Shown: positions 10,494-20,920 of the stretch, piece by piece | Layout of the letters: each line of letters opens with the position of its first letter | How positions within the stretch are numbered: the stretch's first letter is position 1 | From: Zygnema cylindricum | Lineage: Eukaryota > Streptophyta > Zygnematophyceae > Zygnematales > Zygnemataceae | Direction: 5' to 3' | Length of the DNA: 64,000 nt | Assembly: GCA_037447655.1 (NCBI GenBank) | Contig: JBBHKE010003230.1 | Location: 62,001 to 126,000 of the forward strand | Notes under the pieces: model-generated | The model's input: the letters and a program-made list of their open reading frames with translations, nothing else | Database searches by the model: none | Told to the model about the DNA's origin: nothing | Position numbers and translations under genes: made by a program

Positions 10494-11102
10494 GTGCCGA
10501 TTAAAAATGCGGCGTTCCTTGCATTTGATGAGACGTCACAAGATGAACGATCGGAAGGAAAGGAAGACGTGGTCAGATTTCCGCAATCGGATGATGACGA
10601 GTTCTTTGCTCTTGCAAAAGATCTCATGGAGGGACCTCGAGAGAACGGATGGATTATGGACTTCGGATGCTCCTCCCACATGTGCGGCAACCGTGCTTAC
10701 TTCAAAACGCTTACTCCAATTCCCACTCGTCGGATTTATTACGCGGATGACAGCGGTGTGGAGGCTACACAAAAGGGAAGCGTTGAGTTAGCATGTGACA
10801 TCAATGGTCAGATTGTAAAGAGAACCTTGCATGATGTTTTCTATATACCAAAGTTTACAAAAAAAAAATTTTCCACTTCGGTAGCAGAAATGAAAGGTTT
10901 TGAAATTTTACAAAAGAATGGGAAAAAGGTAGTAAGCAAAGATGGGAAGGTAGCTTTGGTAGGAACTAGAGGCCCAAACTTGTTGTACCGGATGGACTTG
11001 GCTAATGAAATTGACGTTGCATACTCTAGTGTCCTTCTGGAAAATGTTTTGTGGCATAAGAGGCTCGGTCATGTTCATCATGAAAGGCTTCATAAATGGT
11101 AA
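10494..11102 (+). pseudogene. Copia protease and GAG-pre-integrase fragment
   Basis: A 202-aa frame. The aspartic protease site reads WIMDFGCSSHMCG near residue 55, where the family has D-S/T-G, so the residue after the catalytic Asp is replaced by Phe and activity is doubtful. It is followed by the GAG-pre-integrase segment ending LWHKRLGHVHHERLHKW, where a stop truncates it at 11102. Confidence 0.85.
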
Positions 11103-11878
11103 AGCAAAATATGATAGATGGTGTTAAATTAGGACAAACAGATTCCCATGTATGTGATGGATGTGCTTTGGGAAAACTTCGTAAGCTGCCACTACCTTAG
11201 ACAGCGGATAACCGGGCAACGGATTTGTTGCAAATTATTCATTCGGATGTGTGGGGGGCATCAAAAGTTCCTTCACTCAGTGGCAACCGGTTTTTGGTCA
11301 CTTTTACGGATGACTTCTCAAGATATAGCAAGGTTTACTTTATGAAAGAAAAGAGTGAAGTGCTCACTCACTTCAAGCATTTTTCGGGTATGGGCCAAAA
11401 ACTTCATGGGAAATTGATCCTTTCCCTTCGGTCCGACAACGGAGGGGAATATATTTCTCATACATTCTCTGGATATTTAAAAGACAATGGCATTTCTCGG
11501 CAATTTACAGTTCCTTATACTCCGGAACAGAATGGAGTATCCGAAAGACTCAACCAAACTCTAACAGAAAGTACAAAATCTATGTTACTAGATAAGGGAA
11601 CAGATTTCAAATTTTGGGGTGAATCTTTCTCGTGTGAGTCGTATATTAGAAATAGAATAGAGACTAGAGCAATAAAAGGGAAAACACCATATGAAGTGTT
11701 GACCGGAAGAAAACCGAATGTTAGTCACTTCCGAGTTTTTAGGAGTAAATGTTTTATTTTGGATAATCTCCCTATTTCTAAGCTTAGTCCGAAATCAATT
11801 CCAGGAATTTTTATGGGTTATGATGATGAATCCGTGGGCTATAGAGTATTTAATAGGGATAGGAATACTCTTTAGACT
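11103..11878 (+). pseudogene. Copia integrase
   Basis: The frame 11225-11875 keeps the D,D,E catalytic pattern: Asp in HSDVWG, Asp in RSDNGGEY, and Glu in PEQNGVSERLN, followed by VSHFRVF. The zinc-binding N-terminal part (11103-11220, VCDGCALGKL) is in another frame with a stop near 11200, and the frame ends at a TAG at 11873-11875. The core is preserved but the protein is broken on both sides. Confidence 0.88.
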
Positions 11879-11929
11879 GCTAGAAATATTGAGGTTAAAG
11901 AAGAGAGCAGATAGGTAGACGTTTTTAGT

Positions 11930-12340
11930 ATGACAGATTTTGAAAAAGATTCCAAAATCAAAGAATATGTTATTTTTGAAAGTGTTCCTCTCACTTCTTC
12001 AAGTCCCACTTTGGACCCTCCGGCTAGTCCCCTTGTGGAGAATCCTCCTCCTCATCCTCCACCACCTCCTCCTCCTCCACCACCTCCTCCTCGGCGGCAA
12101 CCTATGGATCTAACAATTCCAGTCTCCGATTTTCAGGGGGGGGAAAGGCAAAGCAGCAAGTAGCCAAACTGCGAAGCTGTTATATTTTTTGTCGGTTCAG
12201 TGGATCGAAATGAAAACTACGACGCGGCGAAACTCTGAAGCTACGATGCTGCGAAATTGCGAAGCTGTGATGCTGCGAAGCTGCAAAGCTGCGACGCTGC
12301 GAAATTGCGAAGCTCCGAAATTGCTCTATTATGTGCCAGC
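11930..12340 (+). repeat. Proline linker and GCGAAGCTGC minisatellite in copia pol
   Basis: The integrase-RT linker first encodes a polyproline run (about 12050-12100, CCTCCACCTCCT repeats). From about 12168 to 12325 it continues as a degenerate ~10-19 bp repeat built on GCGAAGCTGCGATGCTGC. The repeat interrupts the linker and resembles short motifs in this element's own LTR. Confidence 0.7.
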
Positions 12341-13945
12341 ATGATGGAACCGGTCACATTAGAGGAAGCCTTTTCAGCTCCGGAAAATGATCAATCGATC
12401 GCTGCTCCTAACGATGAAATGCGATCGATAATGGATGCTCAAACTTGGGAGCTTGTGGAGCTTCCACTAGACCGAAAAGCCATCAGCTGTAATTGGGTCT
12501 TTAAAGTAAAGTTGAATCCCTTTAACTCTATTGAAAGATATAAGGCTTGGCTTGTTGCTTAAGGCTATAGTCAGAAGGAGGGAATTGACCATGAAGAGAC
12601 TTTCTCTCCGGTTGTCCCGTTTCCAACTGTTAGAATTTTGTTATCCTTAGCGGCCATTGAGAATATGGAACTACATGAAATGGATGTTAAGACAGCTTTC
12701 TTGCATGGAGATTTAGAGGAAGTAATTTATATGAAGCAGCCTGAAAGGTATGAAGAGACTAAAAAAGAAAATCTGGTCTGTAAACTGTTGAAATCCTTGT
12801 ATGGTTTGAAGCAGGCTCCACGTTAGTGGAACCTAAAACTAGATGAGTTTCTAACCAGTCTAGGATTTGTTAAGATTAGCTCAGATCACTCAGTCTATGT
12901 TATGGAAGGGAAAGATGGGATTATACACATTGCGATATATGTAGATGATTTGCTGTTGTTAAACAAGTCATTAAATGAAATTAACAAAATAAAGGCAGCC
13001 TTGAATTCAAGATTTGAGATGAGGGACTTAGGTGAGGCAAAGTATATTCTTGGAATTCAAGTAGAAAGGGATAGAGATAGGAGAACAATCCATCTAACGC
13101 AGCGTGAAGCGATAGGAAATGTGCTTGAAAAGTTTGGCATGGCAGAGGCAAACAGAAGTGCCACTCCCATGGAATTTAAGCAGAAAGTGGAAGGCATGGA
13201 GACCGATGGAGGAATCATTTTTGACGATACCTTGGAGTCAGGGGAGGCAGATTTTATGGCCACCATTCCATACCGACAAATTGTTGGTAGCCTAATTTAC
13301 TTTATGAACTGCACAAGGCCGGATATTGCGGCAGCAGTTGGCGCTTTGAGTCGAAGTTTGCAGAATCCAAGAAAAACAGATTGGGAGGCCGCAAAGAGGA
13401 ATCTTAGACTTGCTCTCAATGGAGATGAAGTCAAAATTCAGACATGGGGAACACGGAATCTTAGACTTGCTCTCAATGGAGATGAAGTCAAAATTCAGAC
13501 ATGGAGCGATGCTAGCTATGGAGACATGCCAAGCGTCCATTCAACCACTGGATTCATTTTGAAGATTGGAACTAGAACATGCTGCAGGAGCAACATGCTT
13601 CAAAAGTTAACAGCTCAGTCTACAATGGAGGCTGAATATATGGCAGCAAGCTCAGCTGTCAAGAAGTTACTATGGGTGAAGTCGCTCCTCCAAAAACTTC
13701 ATTTTATGCAATCCGGACCTCAAATAGTGTGATGTGACAACCAAGCAGCTATTGCGATTGCATCCAACCCGAGTCATCAATTCAAAATCAAGCACATTGA
13801 CATCAAGCTGCATTTTTTAAGAGAGAAGGTGATGAACAAAATTTTAAAGCTAATTTATCTTCCGGATGAGAAGATGGTAGCAGATATGATGAGTAAGTCT
13901 TTACCTGCACCTAAGTTGAAGTTCTGTAGAGAGGAATGTGGACTC
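12341..13945 (+). pseudogene. Copia reverse transcriptase-RNase H remnant
   Basis: In order: the RT start MEPVTLEEAF (12341), [23 protein letters not shown] (12680), [10 protein letters not shown] ending in a TAG where the family has Tyr or Trp (12825), YVDDLLLLNKS (12940), DLGEAKYILGIQ, GSLIYFMNCTRPDIAAA (13287), RNase H WSDASYGD (13502), MEAEYMA, CDNQAAIAIA (13733, after an in-frame TGA), and a C-terminal MMSKSLPAPKL. At least three premature stops (near 12560, 12825 and 13730) break it. A 57-bp duplication lies at 13398-13504. Confidence 0.92.
13398..13504 (+). repeat. 57-bp in-frame tandem duplication in RNase H region
   Basis: Two copies of a block encoding RNLRLALNGDEVKIQTW begin at 13398 and 13455. 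The first copy sits where related elements have a KRVMRYLVGT-type segment, so the duplication replaced family-conserved sequence without breaking the frame. Confidence 0.9.
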
Positions 13946-13965
13946 AGTGGCTGAGAGAGTCTAAA

Positions 13966-13977
13966 GGTTTAGAGGAG
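13966..13977 (+). other. Polypurine tract
   Basis: TTTAGAGGAG directly precedes the 3' LTR start TGTTGTTTTGG. Confidence 0.7.
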
Positions 13978-14998
13978 TGTTGTTTTGGAAACCATGAGTT
14001 CTCTCTATATCTTGCTGCTATGGTGCCATGCTGCGCTAAGTCTAACATCGCAGCTAGAAACCTTGAGCACTCTACACTTGATGTTGTGTTGCTATGCTGC
14101 TCTGATCTGACATCGTAGTTGCGCTGCTCTAATATCACAGCAGCGTTGGCAAATCATAGCAGTCATAGCAGACATAGCAGTCATAGCAGTCATAGCAGAG
14201 TCATAGCAGCAATAACAGTCTTCGCAAGAAAGGTGTTCTGAATATAAGTCAATTTGTGTGAAGATAAATGAACGAGGACATGATTTAGTGAGTATGTAAA
14301 CTCGAAAGGGAGTACACAGATTTGGTGCACTCCAGGCACACGTGTCGGTCCGTGAGAAAGTCAAGTTTGGTTGTTTTAAAAGAAAAGGTACAGTTACATT
14401 TGAGGACCAAAGTTACACGTGGAGGTTCATCTTCGGTGATGAAAGAATACGTGGAAAGCGGATAGAGTCCGCCATCATTTTTGGAAGAGAAGTATTGACT
14501 GTACCGTCATTTCAGCGGACAAGCTTTAACCGCGTACAATTTCATTTCTAGTTGCTGTCAGATTGGTGGAAATAATTATGTGCATTCGACGGTGGGATTT
14601 TGTTAATGAAGAGTAGTGTACCAATTGAGCACGCTAGTTGTAGTACGGTGTGATCAACCGTAGGCTCACTTGTATATATAGGACTTAGATTACTTTAGGA
14701 AAAGTAATATTGTTGTGTAGGAAAAACTGCGAAGCAGTTTTTGGGGGTGTTTGAATTATAAGATCATTGTGATCTTTTGGCAAAACTTTGTGAAATTCTG
14801 CATGTGGTTTCTTTGGTGTATATTTTATATTGTGGCAAATTTGCAGACCTAGGGTGTGTCTGGTTTGCTTGGGGCTTCATTGTGAAGTTGGTTGTTTGTG
14901 GGATTTCGTGAGAGTTTCCTCTTTACACAATTGATTATCATGGCAACTGCCAGTGCTTCTTCATCTTCTTCAGTGGCACCAGCTGCCTCAAATCAACA
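13978..14998 (+). mobile_element. 3' LTR of plus-strand copia element (1021 bp)
   Basis: Homologous end to end with 8693-9704. Homology stops exactly at AATCAACA, which fixes the LTR end and shows that the ATG at 14940 (and 9646) lies inside the LTR. It abuts a minus-strand copia gag fragment at 14999. Confidence 0.9.
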
Positions 14999-15295
14999 TC
15001 ATTCTCTTCGTTCCTCGTAATAGGTGACATGGGTGCAGAACCGGTTGCTATTGGTGTGACTATCTCCTTCTCTTTTCCTTTGTCCACCACCTCCCCTTCT
15101 TTTGTATCCTCCGTTGAAGATGGATCTGCATCTTTGGTGAATTTGCTTCCTGTAAACCCTGGAGGGATCCCTAGACTGGATGGACGCCTCACCTGTCCAT
15201 TCACACTTCCCTAAAACCTTTTCTCACATAGAGCTCGAGTCATCATACTTTCCCAATATATGAAGCCAGTTCCATTGAAGATTGGTACCCTAGAG
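14999..15295 (-). pseudogene. Copia gag N-terminal fragment
   Basis: Minus strand, immediately downstream of the PBS. It begins as a gag core (IFNGTGFIYWESMM near 15275), then after a stop becomes a charged, Pro/Thr/Lys-rich linker (NGQVRR, GKEKEIVTP). It is cut off at 14999 by the plus-strand LTR. It is related to the gag stubs at 16376-16989 and 18186-18728. Confidence 0.7.
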
Positions 15296-15310
15296 GGTGG
15301 GCCCATAACC
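15296..15310 (-). other. PBS complementary to initiator tRNA-Met anticodon arm
   Basis: The minus strand reads GGTTATGGGCCCACC directly at the LTR end. The reverse complement matches the anticodon stem-loop of plant initiator tRNA-Met (GGTGGGCCCATAACC, with the CAT anticodon in it). This is the site used by a half-tRNA primer in Drosophila copia. Confidence 0.7.
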
Positions 15311-16196
15311 TCTAACTTTGATACCTTCATAGGTCCTCAGAGTAGGTAGCTCACACAAAGCCTCTAGGATAACCCTCACCCCTTTGTGTTTCAGCAAGAA
15401 TAACTGTCACCGTGACGGAAAAAAACTCTTACCACATTCACCTTTGTGAAGGTAAGACTCTGGTGAGGCGATAGCAAAAAGAAACTCTAAATTTGCTCCC
15501 GTGAGCAGTAAGTTATGGTTGGTCAAAGATGTCATTTATAGTTACAAGCTCTCTTAGAGAGAGGTACCTAAATATCACTAAGTCTTGGTCTGCCTACTCA
15601 CGACTACCTAATACTAAACCCTAATCAAATAGGAACACTCTATAGTACAATAAGGTAAAATAGGCGATGTACATATTGTATGTCCATTGTACTACATAGT
15701 CCACAAGGTAACACCTCTCAAATCGGGAGCCATAGTTCCTCCTCCCATCTTCTCCGATATCAAAAATGCGGCGCTACGTGGCACCACGTGACGCTTTCTC
15801 CGAATACCGCCAAAATCTCACTTCGGGTGGCGGCTACAATGTTGGTCGTCTGATCAAAACATATTTTACACGGTTCATATTCGCTTACGTGCATGAATTG
15901 TTCCTCTTCGTTAGTTTGGTGTTAATTAGCCGTTGCGTTAATATTTATATATCTGTAAAATCCGTCACGTGTATCGTTTCGATAAAGCCTTAGTGGATAA
16001 GGCTAACGACTACATAGTAAACCACGGACTAAGGTTCAAATCCGGATTTAGGTTATATTTTGGTAAAATATCCTCTACTTCAAAATTTGCCACTTTCTAA
16101 GTATGGCGGCAGCCATGGCGTGCCTTTGATCCTCACTCTCTCTCTTTAAAGTATAACTTAAATAGAGAAGTGGACTAATAATTTGTTTTTTCAACA
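15311..16196 (-). mobile_element. Copia LTR, family with internal tRNA-like boxes (copy 1)
   Basis: Minus strand: starts TGTTGAAAAAACAAATT at 16196 and ends at 15311 directly before the PBS. It is homologous to 17005-17872, 18747-19622 and 42382-43272, with a more distant copy at 62106-63125. On the plus strand it contains an ACGTGGCACCACGTGACG box near 15775 and a tRNA-like module at about 15985-16050 (GGATAAGGCT, then GGTTCAAATCC). Confidence 0.75.
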
Positions 16197-16375
16197 AAAC
16201 TGCCTGTCTCTCACTAAACAGCACAGGCAGCCATGGCTCTAGCTCGCTCTTCAACCTTTAGTGGCTGCGAAAGTGTGGGAGCTGAAGATAGGAGTTAGAG
16301 GCGGACTACCTCGGCTTCTTTTCTGCATTTTATTTTAGACCTAGAAAATACTAAAAAGAACCATTAATTTCTACA
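16197..16375 (-). mobile_element. LTR 5'-end fragment of a related copia subfamily
   Basis: The minus strand from 16375 reads TGTAGAAATTAATGG, then TTTTCTAGGTCTAAAAT. This aligns with the LTR start at 63125 (TGTTGAAATTACTAG ... TTTTCTAAGTCTAAAT). It sits between a gag remnant and LTR copy 1. It may be the start of a longer chimeric LTR (15311-16375). Confidence 0.5.
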
Positions 16376-16989
16376 TCTCAGACCATAAGTCACCTACACT
16401 TTGTAGCTCTCCGAATAATGTTCCTAGATCATTGCAATAATTTTTCATGCTTCCTCCCTTATAAGTGTATGCTGCAATCTTATTTCCTACCAACTGTTGT
16501 TGTTGCAAAGATCCACTCTTATATTTATTAACTTGTGATATCCAAATCTGAGATGAACACTAGACATGCATAAGGGGAATAGCAATACCTTTCACTACAC
16601 TTTTGAGAATTCAAAGTTTTGAAACTTTGTCTTCAAAGTTCCACTTTTCATATTTTGACCTCTCAGTGTGACCCACTGTCACCGTTGCTGGTGGTGCTGC
16701 TGCCGGTTTCGTCTTTGGCAAAGGTGTCACTCGAGGTGTAACTCCTTTTTTTTCTCCTTCCATGACAATTTTATCCCCTTTCTCGTCAACGTCATTGGGG
16801 ATGGTGGTAGCTGTTATGGCTGCTGAGGTGGCGAAGATGCCAGAGAAGCGTGTTCCTCCAAACCCAGGTGGAGGTGGACAACGGATTTGTCCAGAAACTA
16901 TGCCCCATAGATGCTTCTCAAAAATTTCCCCCTCTATCATCATTTTTCAATAAAGAAAGTGTGATCCATCAAATATGGTCACCTTAGAG
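16376..16989 (-). pseudogene. Copia gag remnant (copy 2)
   Basis: Minus strand: TIFDGSHFLY then a stop, KHLWGIVSGQIRCPPPPGF, a Lys/Pro/Ala-rich linker, WNFEDKVSKL then a stop, and further gag helices (QLVGNKIAAYTYKGGSM near 16450). In-frame stops at ~16943 and ~16610 inactivate it. Bases 16444-16895 are identical to 18186-18637. Confidence 0.75.
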
Positions 16990-17004
16990 GGTGGGCCCAT
17001 AACC
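16990..17004 (-). other. PBS complementary to initiator tRNA-Met anticodon arm
   Basis: The same 15-mer GGTTATGGGCCCACC as at 15296-15310, immediately after the LTR end TTGCA. Confidence 0.72.
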
Positions 17005-17872
17005 TGCAATTCAGTGGTCTCCATTGACCCACAGAATGGGCAGCCTATGTAAAGCCTCTAGGATAATATTTTTTAATTTCCCACTGAATAAGTGTCATCC
17101 AGGAACAATAATATTCTGACTACTCTCACCTTTGTTAGGACCCGACTCCTTGAGCCAAACGCAAAAAGAATCACTGAATTTGCTCCCTTGAGCAGTAAGT
17201 TATGGCTGGTCAAAGATGACCTTTATAGTTACAAGCTCTCTTAGAAAGAGGTACCTAACTATCACTAAGTCTTGGTCTGCCTACTCACGACTACCTACTT
17301 CTAAACCCTAGTCCAATAGGAACACTATATAGTACAAGAAGGTACAACAGTCGATGTGCTTATTCTACGTCAATTGTACGACATGGTCTACAAGGTGACT
17401 CCTCTCAAATCGGGAGCCATGGTTCCTCCTCCCATCTTCACTGGTATGAAATAATGTGGCGCCACGTGGCACCCCTTGACGCAATCTCTGAATGTTGCCA
17501 AAAGCTCACTTCATGTGGCGGCTACAATGCTGGTTGTCCGATCAAAACATATTTTACACGGTTCAGATATGTGTACGTGCATGAATTGTTCATCTTCGTT
17601 AGTTTGGTGTTAATTAGCCGTTGCGTTAATGTTAATATATCTTTGAAATCTGCCACGTGTATCGTTGCGATAACGCCCCACTGGATAAGGCTACCGCCTT
17701 TATAGCGAACCATAGACGTAGGTTCAAATGCGGAATTAGGCAACATTTTGGTAAACTTCAAAATCTGCCACTTTATAAATATGGCGGCAGCCATGGCATG
17801 CCTTTGATCCTCACTCTCTCTTTAAAGTATAACTAAAAGAGAGAAGTGAACTATTAATTACCACTTTTCAAA
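17005..17872 (-). mobile_element. Copia LTR, family with internal tRNA-like boxes (copy 2)
   Basis: On the plus strand it runs from TGCAATTCAGTGG to CCACTTTTCA; the outer CAACA end is mutated. It contains the palindromic G-box GCCACGTGGC (about 17461) and a tRNA-like module at about 17671-17735. It is flanked at 17873 by a fragment of the GGGCGTGT MITE family. Confidence 0.78.
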
Positions 17873-18165
17873 AGAGCTCGTTGGCGTTAACAAATGTCCA
17901 CACTATGTCAGGAGCTCGTTGTAGTGTACAGATGTCCGTAGTATTTCCGGAGCTTGTTTCTGTCTACAAATGTCCGCAATTTGTTGACGTCTACAGGTGT
18001 CGCAAGATATTGGCGACGTCTACAATTGTCACATATTTGAAGTAATAAAGGCGCAAATAAAGATTGACATCGGCACACTTTGAAAAATTACACACTAAAA
18101 TCTGCGCTAAAATCCAATGTAACGTTTCAAAGTTTCGGTTACACGCCTTAGTAAGTAATAGTAAG
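17873..18165. mobile_element. Fragment of the GGGCGTGT-end MITE family
   Basis: It reads as the reverse complement of about 47040-47200 (GACGTCTACAA, GGAGCTCGTTG, TTGCGCC/GGCGCAA blocks). It ends near 18155 at GGTTACACGCCTTA, a degraded form of the element end followed by TTA. Confidence 0.65.
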
Positions 18166-18185
18166 TTTGAAAAACTACAGGTTTC

Positions 18186-18728
18186 TTCATGCTTCCTCCC
18201 TTATAAGTGTATGCTGCAATCTTATTTCCTACCAACTGTTGTTGTTGCAAAGATCCACTCTTATATTTATTAACTTGTGATATCCAAATCTGAGATGAAC
18301 ACTAGACATGCATAAGGGGAATAGCAATACCTTTCACTACACTTTTGAGAATTCAAAGTTTTGAAACTTTGTCTTCAAAGTTCCACTTTTCATATTTTGA
18401 CCTCTCAGTGTGACCCACTGTCACCGTTGCTGGTGGTGCTGCTGCCGGTTTCGTCTTTGGCAAAGGTGTCACTCGAGGTGTAACTCCTTTTTTTTCTCCT
18501 TCCATGACAATTTTATCCCCTTTCTCGTCAACGTCATTGGGGATGGTGGTAGCTGTTATGGCTGCTGAGGTGGCGAAGATGCCAGAGAAGCGTGTTCCTC
18601 CAAACCCAGGTGGAGGTGGACAACGGATTTGTCCAGACACTCTACCCTATAGATGATTTTCAAAAAGTTCCCCCTCCATCATCATTTCCCAATAAAGAAA
18701 GTGTGAACCATTAAATATGGGCACCCTA
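18186..18728 (-). pseudogene. Copia gag remnant (copy 3)
   Basis: It carries the same gag N-terminal reading and stops as 16376-16989. Bases 18186-18637 are identical to 16444-16895 by eye, while the flanks 18638-18746 differ clearly from the matching flanks of copy 2. Confidence 0.75.
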
Positions 18729-18746
18729 GAGGAAGGGCCCTTTACC

Positions 18747-19622
18747 TACAATTTTGTGGTCTCCATTGACCCACGGAATGGGCAGCCTATGTAAAGCCTC
18801 TAGGATAATATTTTCCCCTTTCACTTTCCCACTGAATAAGTTCCACCCTGGCACACAAATATTCTGACCACCCTCACCCATGTGAGAACGTACCAAAAGA
18901 ATCACTAAATTTGCTCCCTTGAGCAGTTAGCTATGGCTGGTCAAAGATGACATTTATAGTTACAAGCTCTCTTAGAGAGAGGTACCTAAATTTCACTAAG
19001 TCCTAGTCTATCAACTCACGTCTACCTAGTACTAAACCCTAGGTTAATAAGAACAGTGTATAGTACACAAAAAGTACAATGGCCGATGTACTTTTTGTAC
19101 GGCTATTGTACGACATGGCCTTAAAGGTGACGCCTATCAAATCAAGAGCCATGGTTTCTCCTCCCATCTTCCCTGATATCTAATAATGTAGCGCCACGTG
19201 GCATTGCGTGATGATATCTCCAAAGGCCGCCAAAAAACTCATTCCTGGTGGCGGCTGCAACGACGGCCGTCCGTTCAATTAAATTTACATGGTTCGGATT
19301 TGCGTCTCTGCATGAATTGGTTCACATGCTTCTCTTCGTCAAATTGGTATGTTTCAGCCGACGTGTTAAACAACAATTACTTATCAAACCTCGTAAGTGT
19401 ATCGTTTCATTAATGCCATAATGGTTAAGGCGCACGGCTATATTGAGCCCGAAGGTCGTAGGTTCAATCTTGTTTGGGACACCCATTTTGGTAAAATGCT
19501 CTCAACTCCAATCTGCCACCTTCTAAATAAGGCGACAGCCATGGAGTGTCTTTGATCCTCTCTCTCTCTCTTTAGAGTCTAAATAAAATAGAGAAGTGAA
19601 CTATTAATTACCTCTTTTCAAT
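18747..19622 (-). mobile_element. Copia LTR, family with internal tRNA-like boxes (copy 3)
   Basis: Homologous to copies 1, 2 and 4. The adjacent PBS (18731-18746) is degraded to GGTAAAGGGCCC on the minus strand. It contains GCCACGTGGC near 19191 and a tRNA-like module near 19412-19475 (GGTTAAGGCGCACGG, GGTTCAATC). The outer end reads TTTTCAATA instead of TTTTCAACA. Confidence 0.75.
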
Positions 19623-20015
19623 ATTAGTGACATGCCGCTGCACCCGGGAAAGACTGCTTGTGATGAGGGAACAGAATGGAGGAACGACATCTCGGGCCTT
19701 AACCGGTAGAAGCAGATGAGTAGATAATAAAGATTGCTGAAAAGATAACGAGCCATCGTCGATGGTAGAGATGGCATGGTTTAAGGTAGGGCTGTCGTCC
19801 ACCACAAACCTCGAACTAATGATAGATGCCACCAGAGCCCTACTACCCAATTAAGCGATTGGTGGGATGGTGGTTGTAGGAAGCAGACGAAAACCCCTGA
19901 AAGAGATTAGTAAAGCAAATTGTCGCCGAGCGAGGAGACCCATGCCCGACAAGTTGATGCAAAATCGCAAAGAGACGATTATCAAAATAAACATAAAATA
20001 ACATTAACAACACTA
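19623..20015. other. No recognisable gene
   Basis: Short open frames occur on the minus strand (19608-19850 and 19843-20052), but they have no motifs I recognise and no splice pattern. The stretch separates the copia pile from the hAT MITEs. Confidence 0.5.
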
Positions 20016-20023
20016 CACTACAG

Positions 20024-20831
20024 CAGAGGTCGCAAAAGTCAAAAAAAATCATACCCGAAACCGACCATTTTTTTTTTCAAAATCTGAGTAACCGACGCCC
20101 GACCGAGTTTTGTCACGCTCAAAAATTGTTAACCGTTAACCGACCGTCGTTTGCGAAAAAATGAATTAACCGAATCTTGATTTTTCGCGACTAACCGTGC
20201 CCGCCCGTAACCGAAAAAGTACAAAATTAATCCATGTACAACGGAATAAGCCAATAATTACGATTTGTCCCGTTCCTTAAGATTTGCGAAATGAATAGTG
20301 TTACTACCGTGTCAGATTTGCGACGCTTTGTCGCGTTCCCTAAGATTTGCGAAATGAATAGTGTACTACTGTGTCAGATTTGCGACGCTTTGTCGCGTTG
20401 CCTAAGTTTGCGAAATGAATATTGTACTACCTTTTCAGATTTGAGACGCTTTGTCGCATTCCCTACGATTTTCGAAATGAATAGTGTACTTCCGTGTCAG
20501 ATTTGCGACGCTTTGTCGCGTTCCCTTTGATTTGCTAAATAAATAGCTAACTACAGTACCGTGTCAGATTTGCTACGCTAATCATGATGCCACGTACTTC
20601 CACGATATTAAAAGTACAAAGAACAATAATGTTGGAAAAAAAAAGTACATAATTTTCATTTTTTTTGGTTTTTTGTTAGACCGACCGTAACTGACCGTTT
20701 TTTTTTCCTGGTGAGTCAACCGACCGTAACCGCCCGACCCCCAAAATTTGGCAACCGAATCCGTTCCGGATCCGGCGCGGGCGGTCGGTTAACGGTCGGT
20801 CACGGTTTCGGTTGACCGTTTGCGACCTCTG
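20024..20831 (+). mobile_element. hAT-type MITE, copy 1 (808 bp)
   Basis: The ends are CAGAGGTCGCAAA and its inverted repeat, flanked by a perfect 8-bp target duplication CACTACAG (20016-20023 and 20832-20839). The subterminal regions are rich in CCGACCGTTAACCGACCG-like motifs, typical of hAT elements. There is no transposase. An internal ~61-bp repeat (TTTGCGAAATGAATAGTG ... GACGCTTTGTCGCGTT) occurs about four times at 20279-20530. Confidence 0.9.
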
Positions 20832-20920
20832 CACTACAGTAATAGCTTTTCTACAGTAATAGCGATATACGGTGTAGCGTCTTGGCTCGCATCGCATTGG
20901 CGAAATTGTGTCACCTTGAC

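Noticed and set aside
20291-20530. 79-aa frame with repeats of MNSV and DLRRFVAFP
   Set aside because: It is the translation of the ~61-bp repeat inside a hAT MITE, with stops in other copies.
20279-20530. CRISPR-like regular repeats
   Set aside because: Adjacent ~61-bp tandem units without unique spacers, in a eukaryotic transposon.
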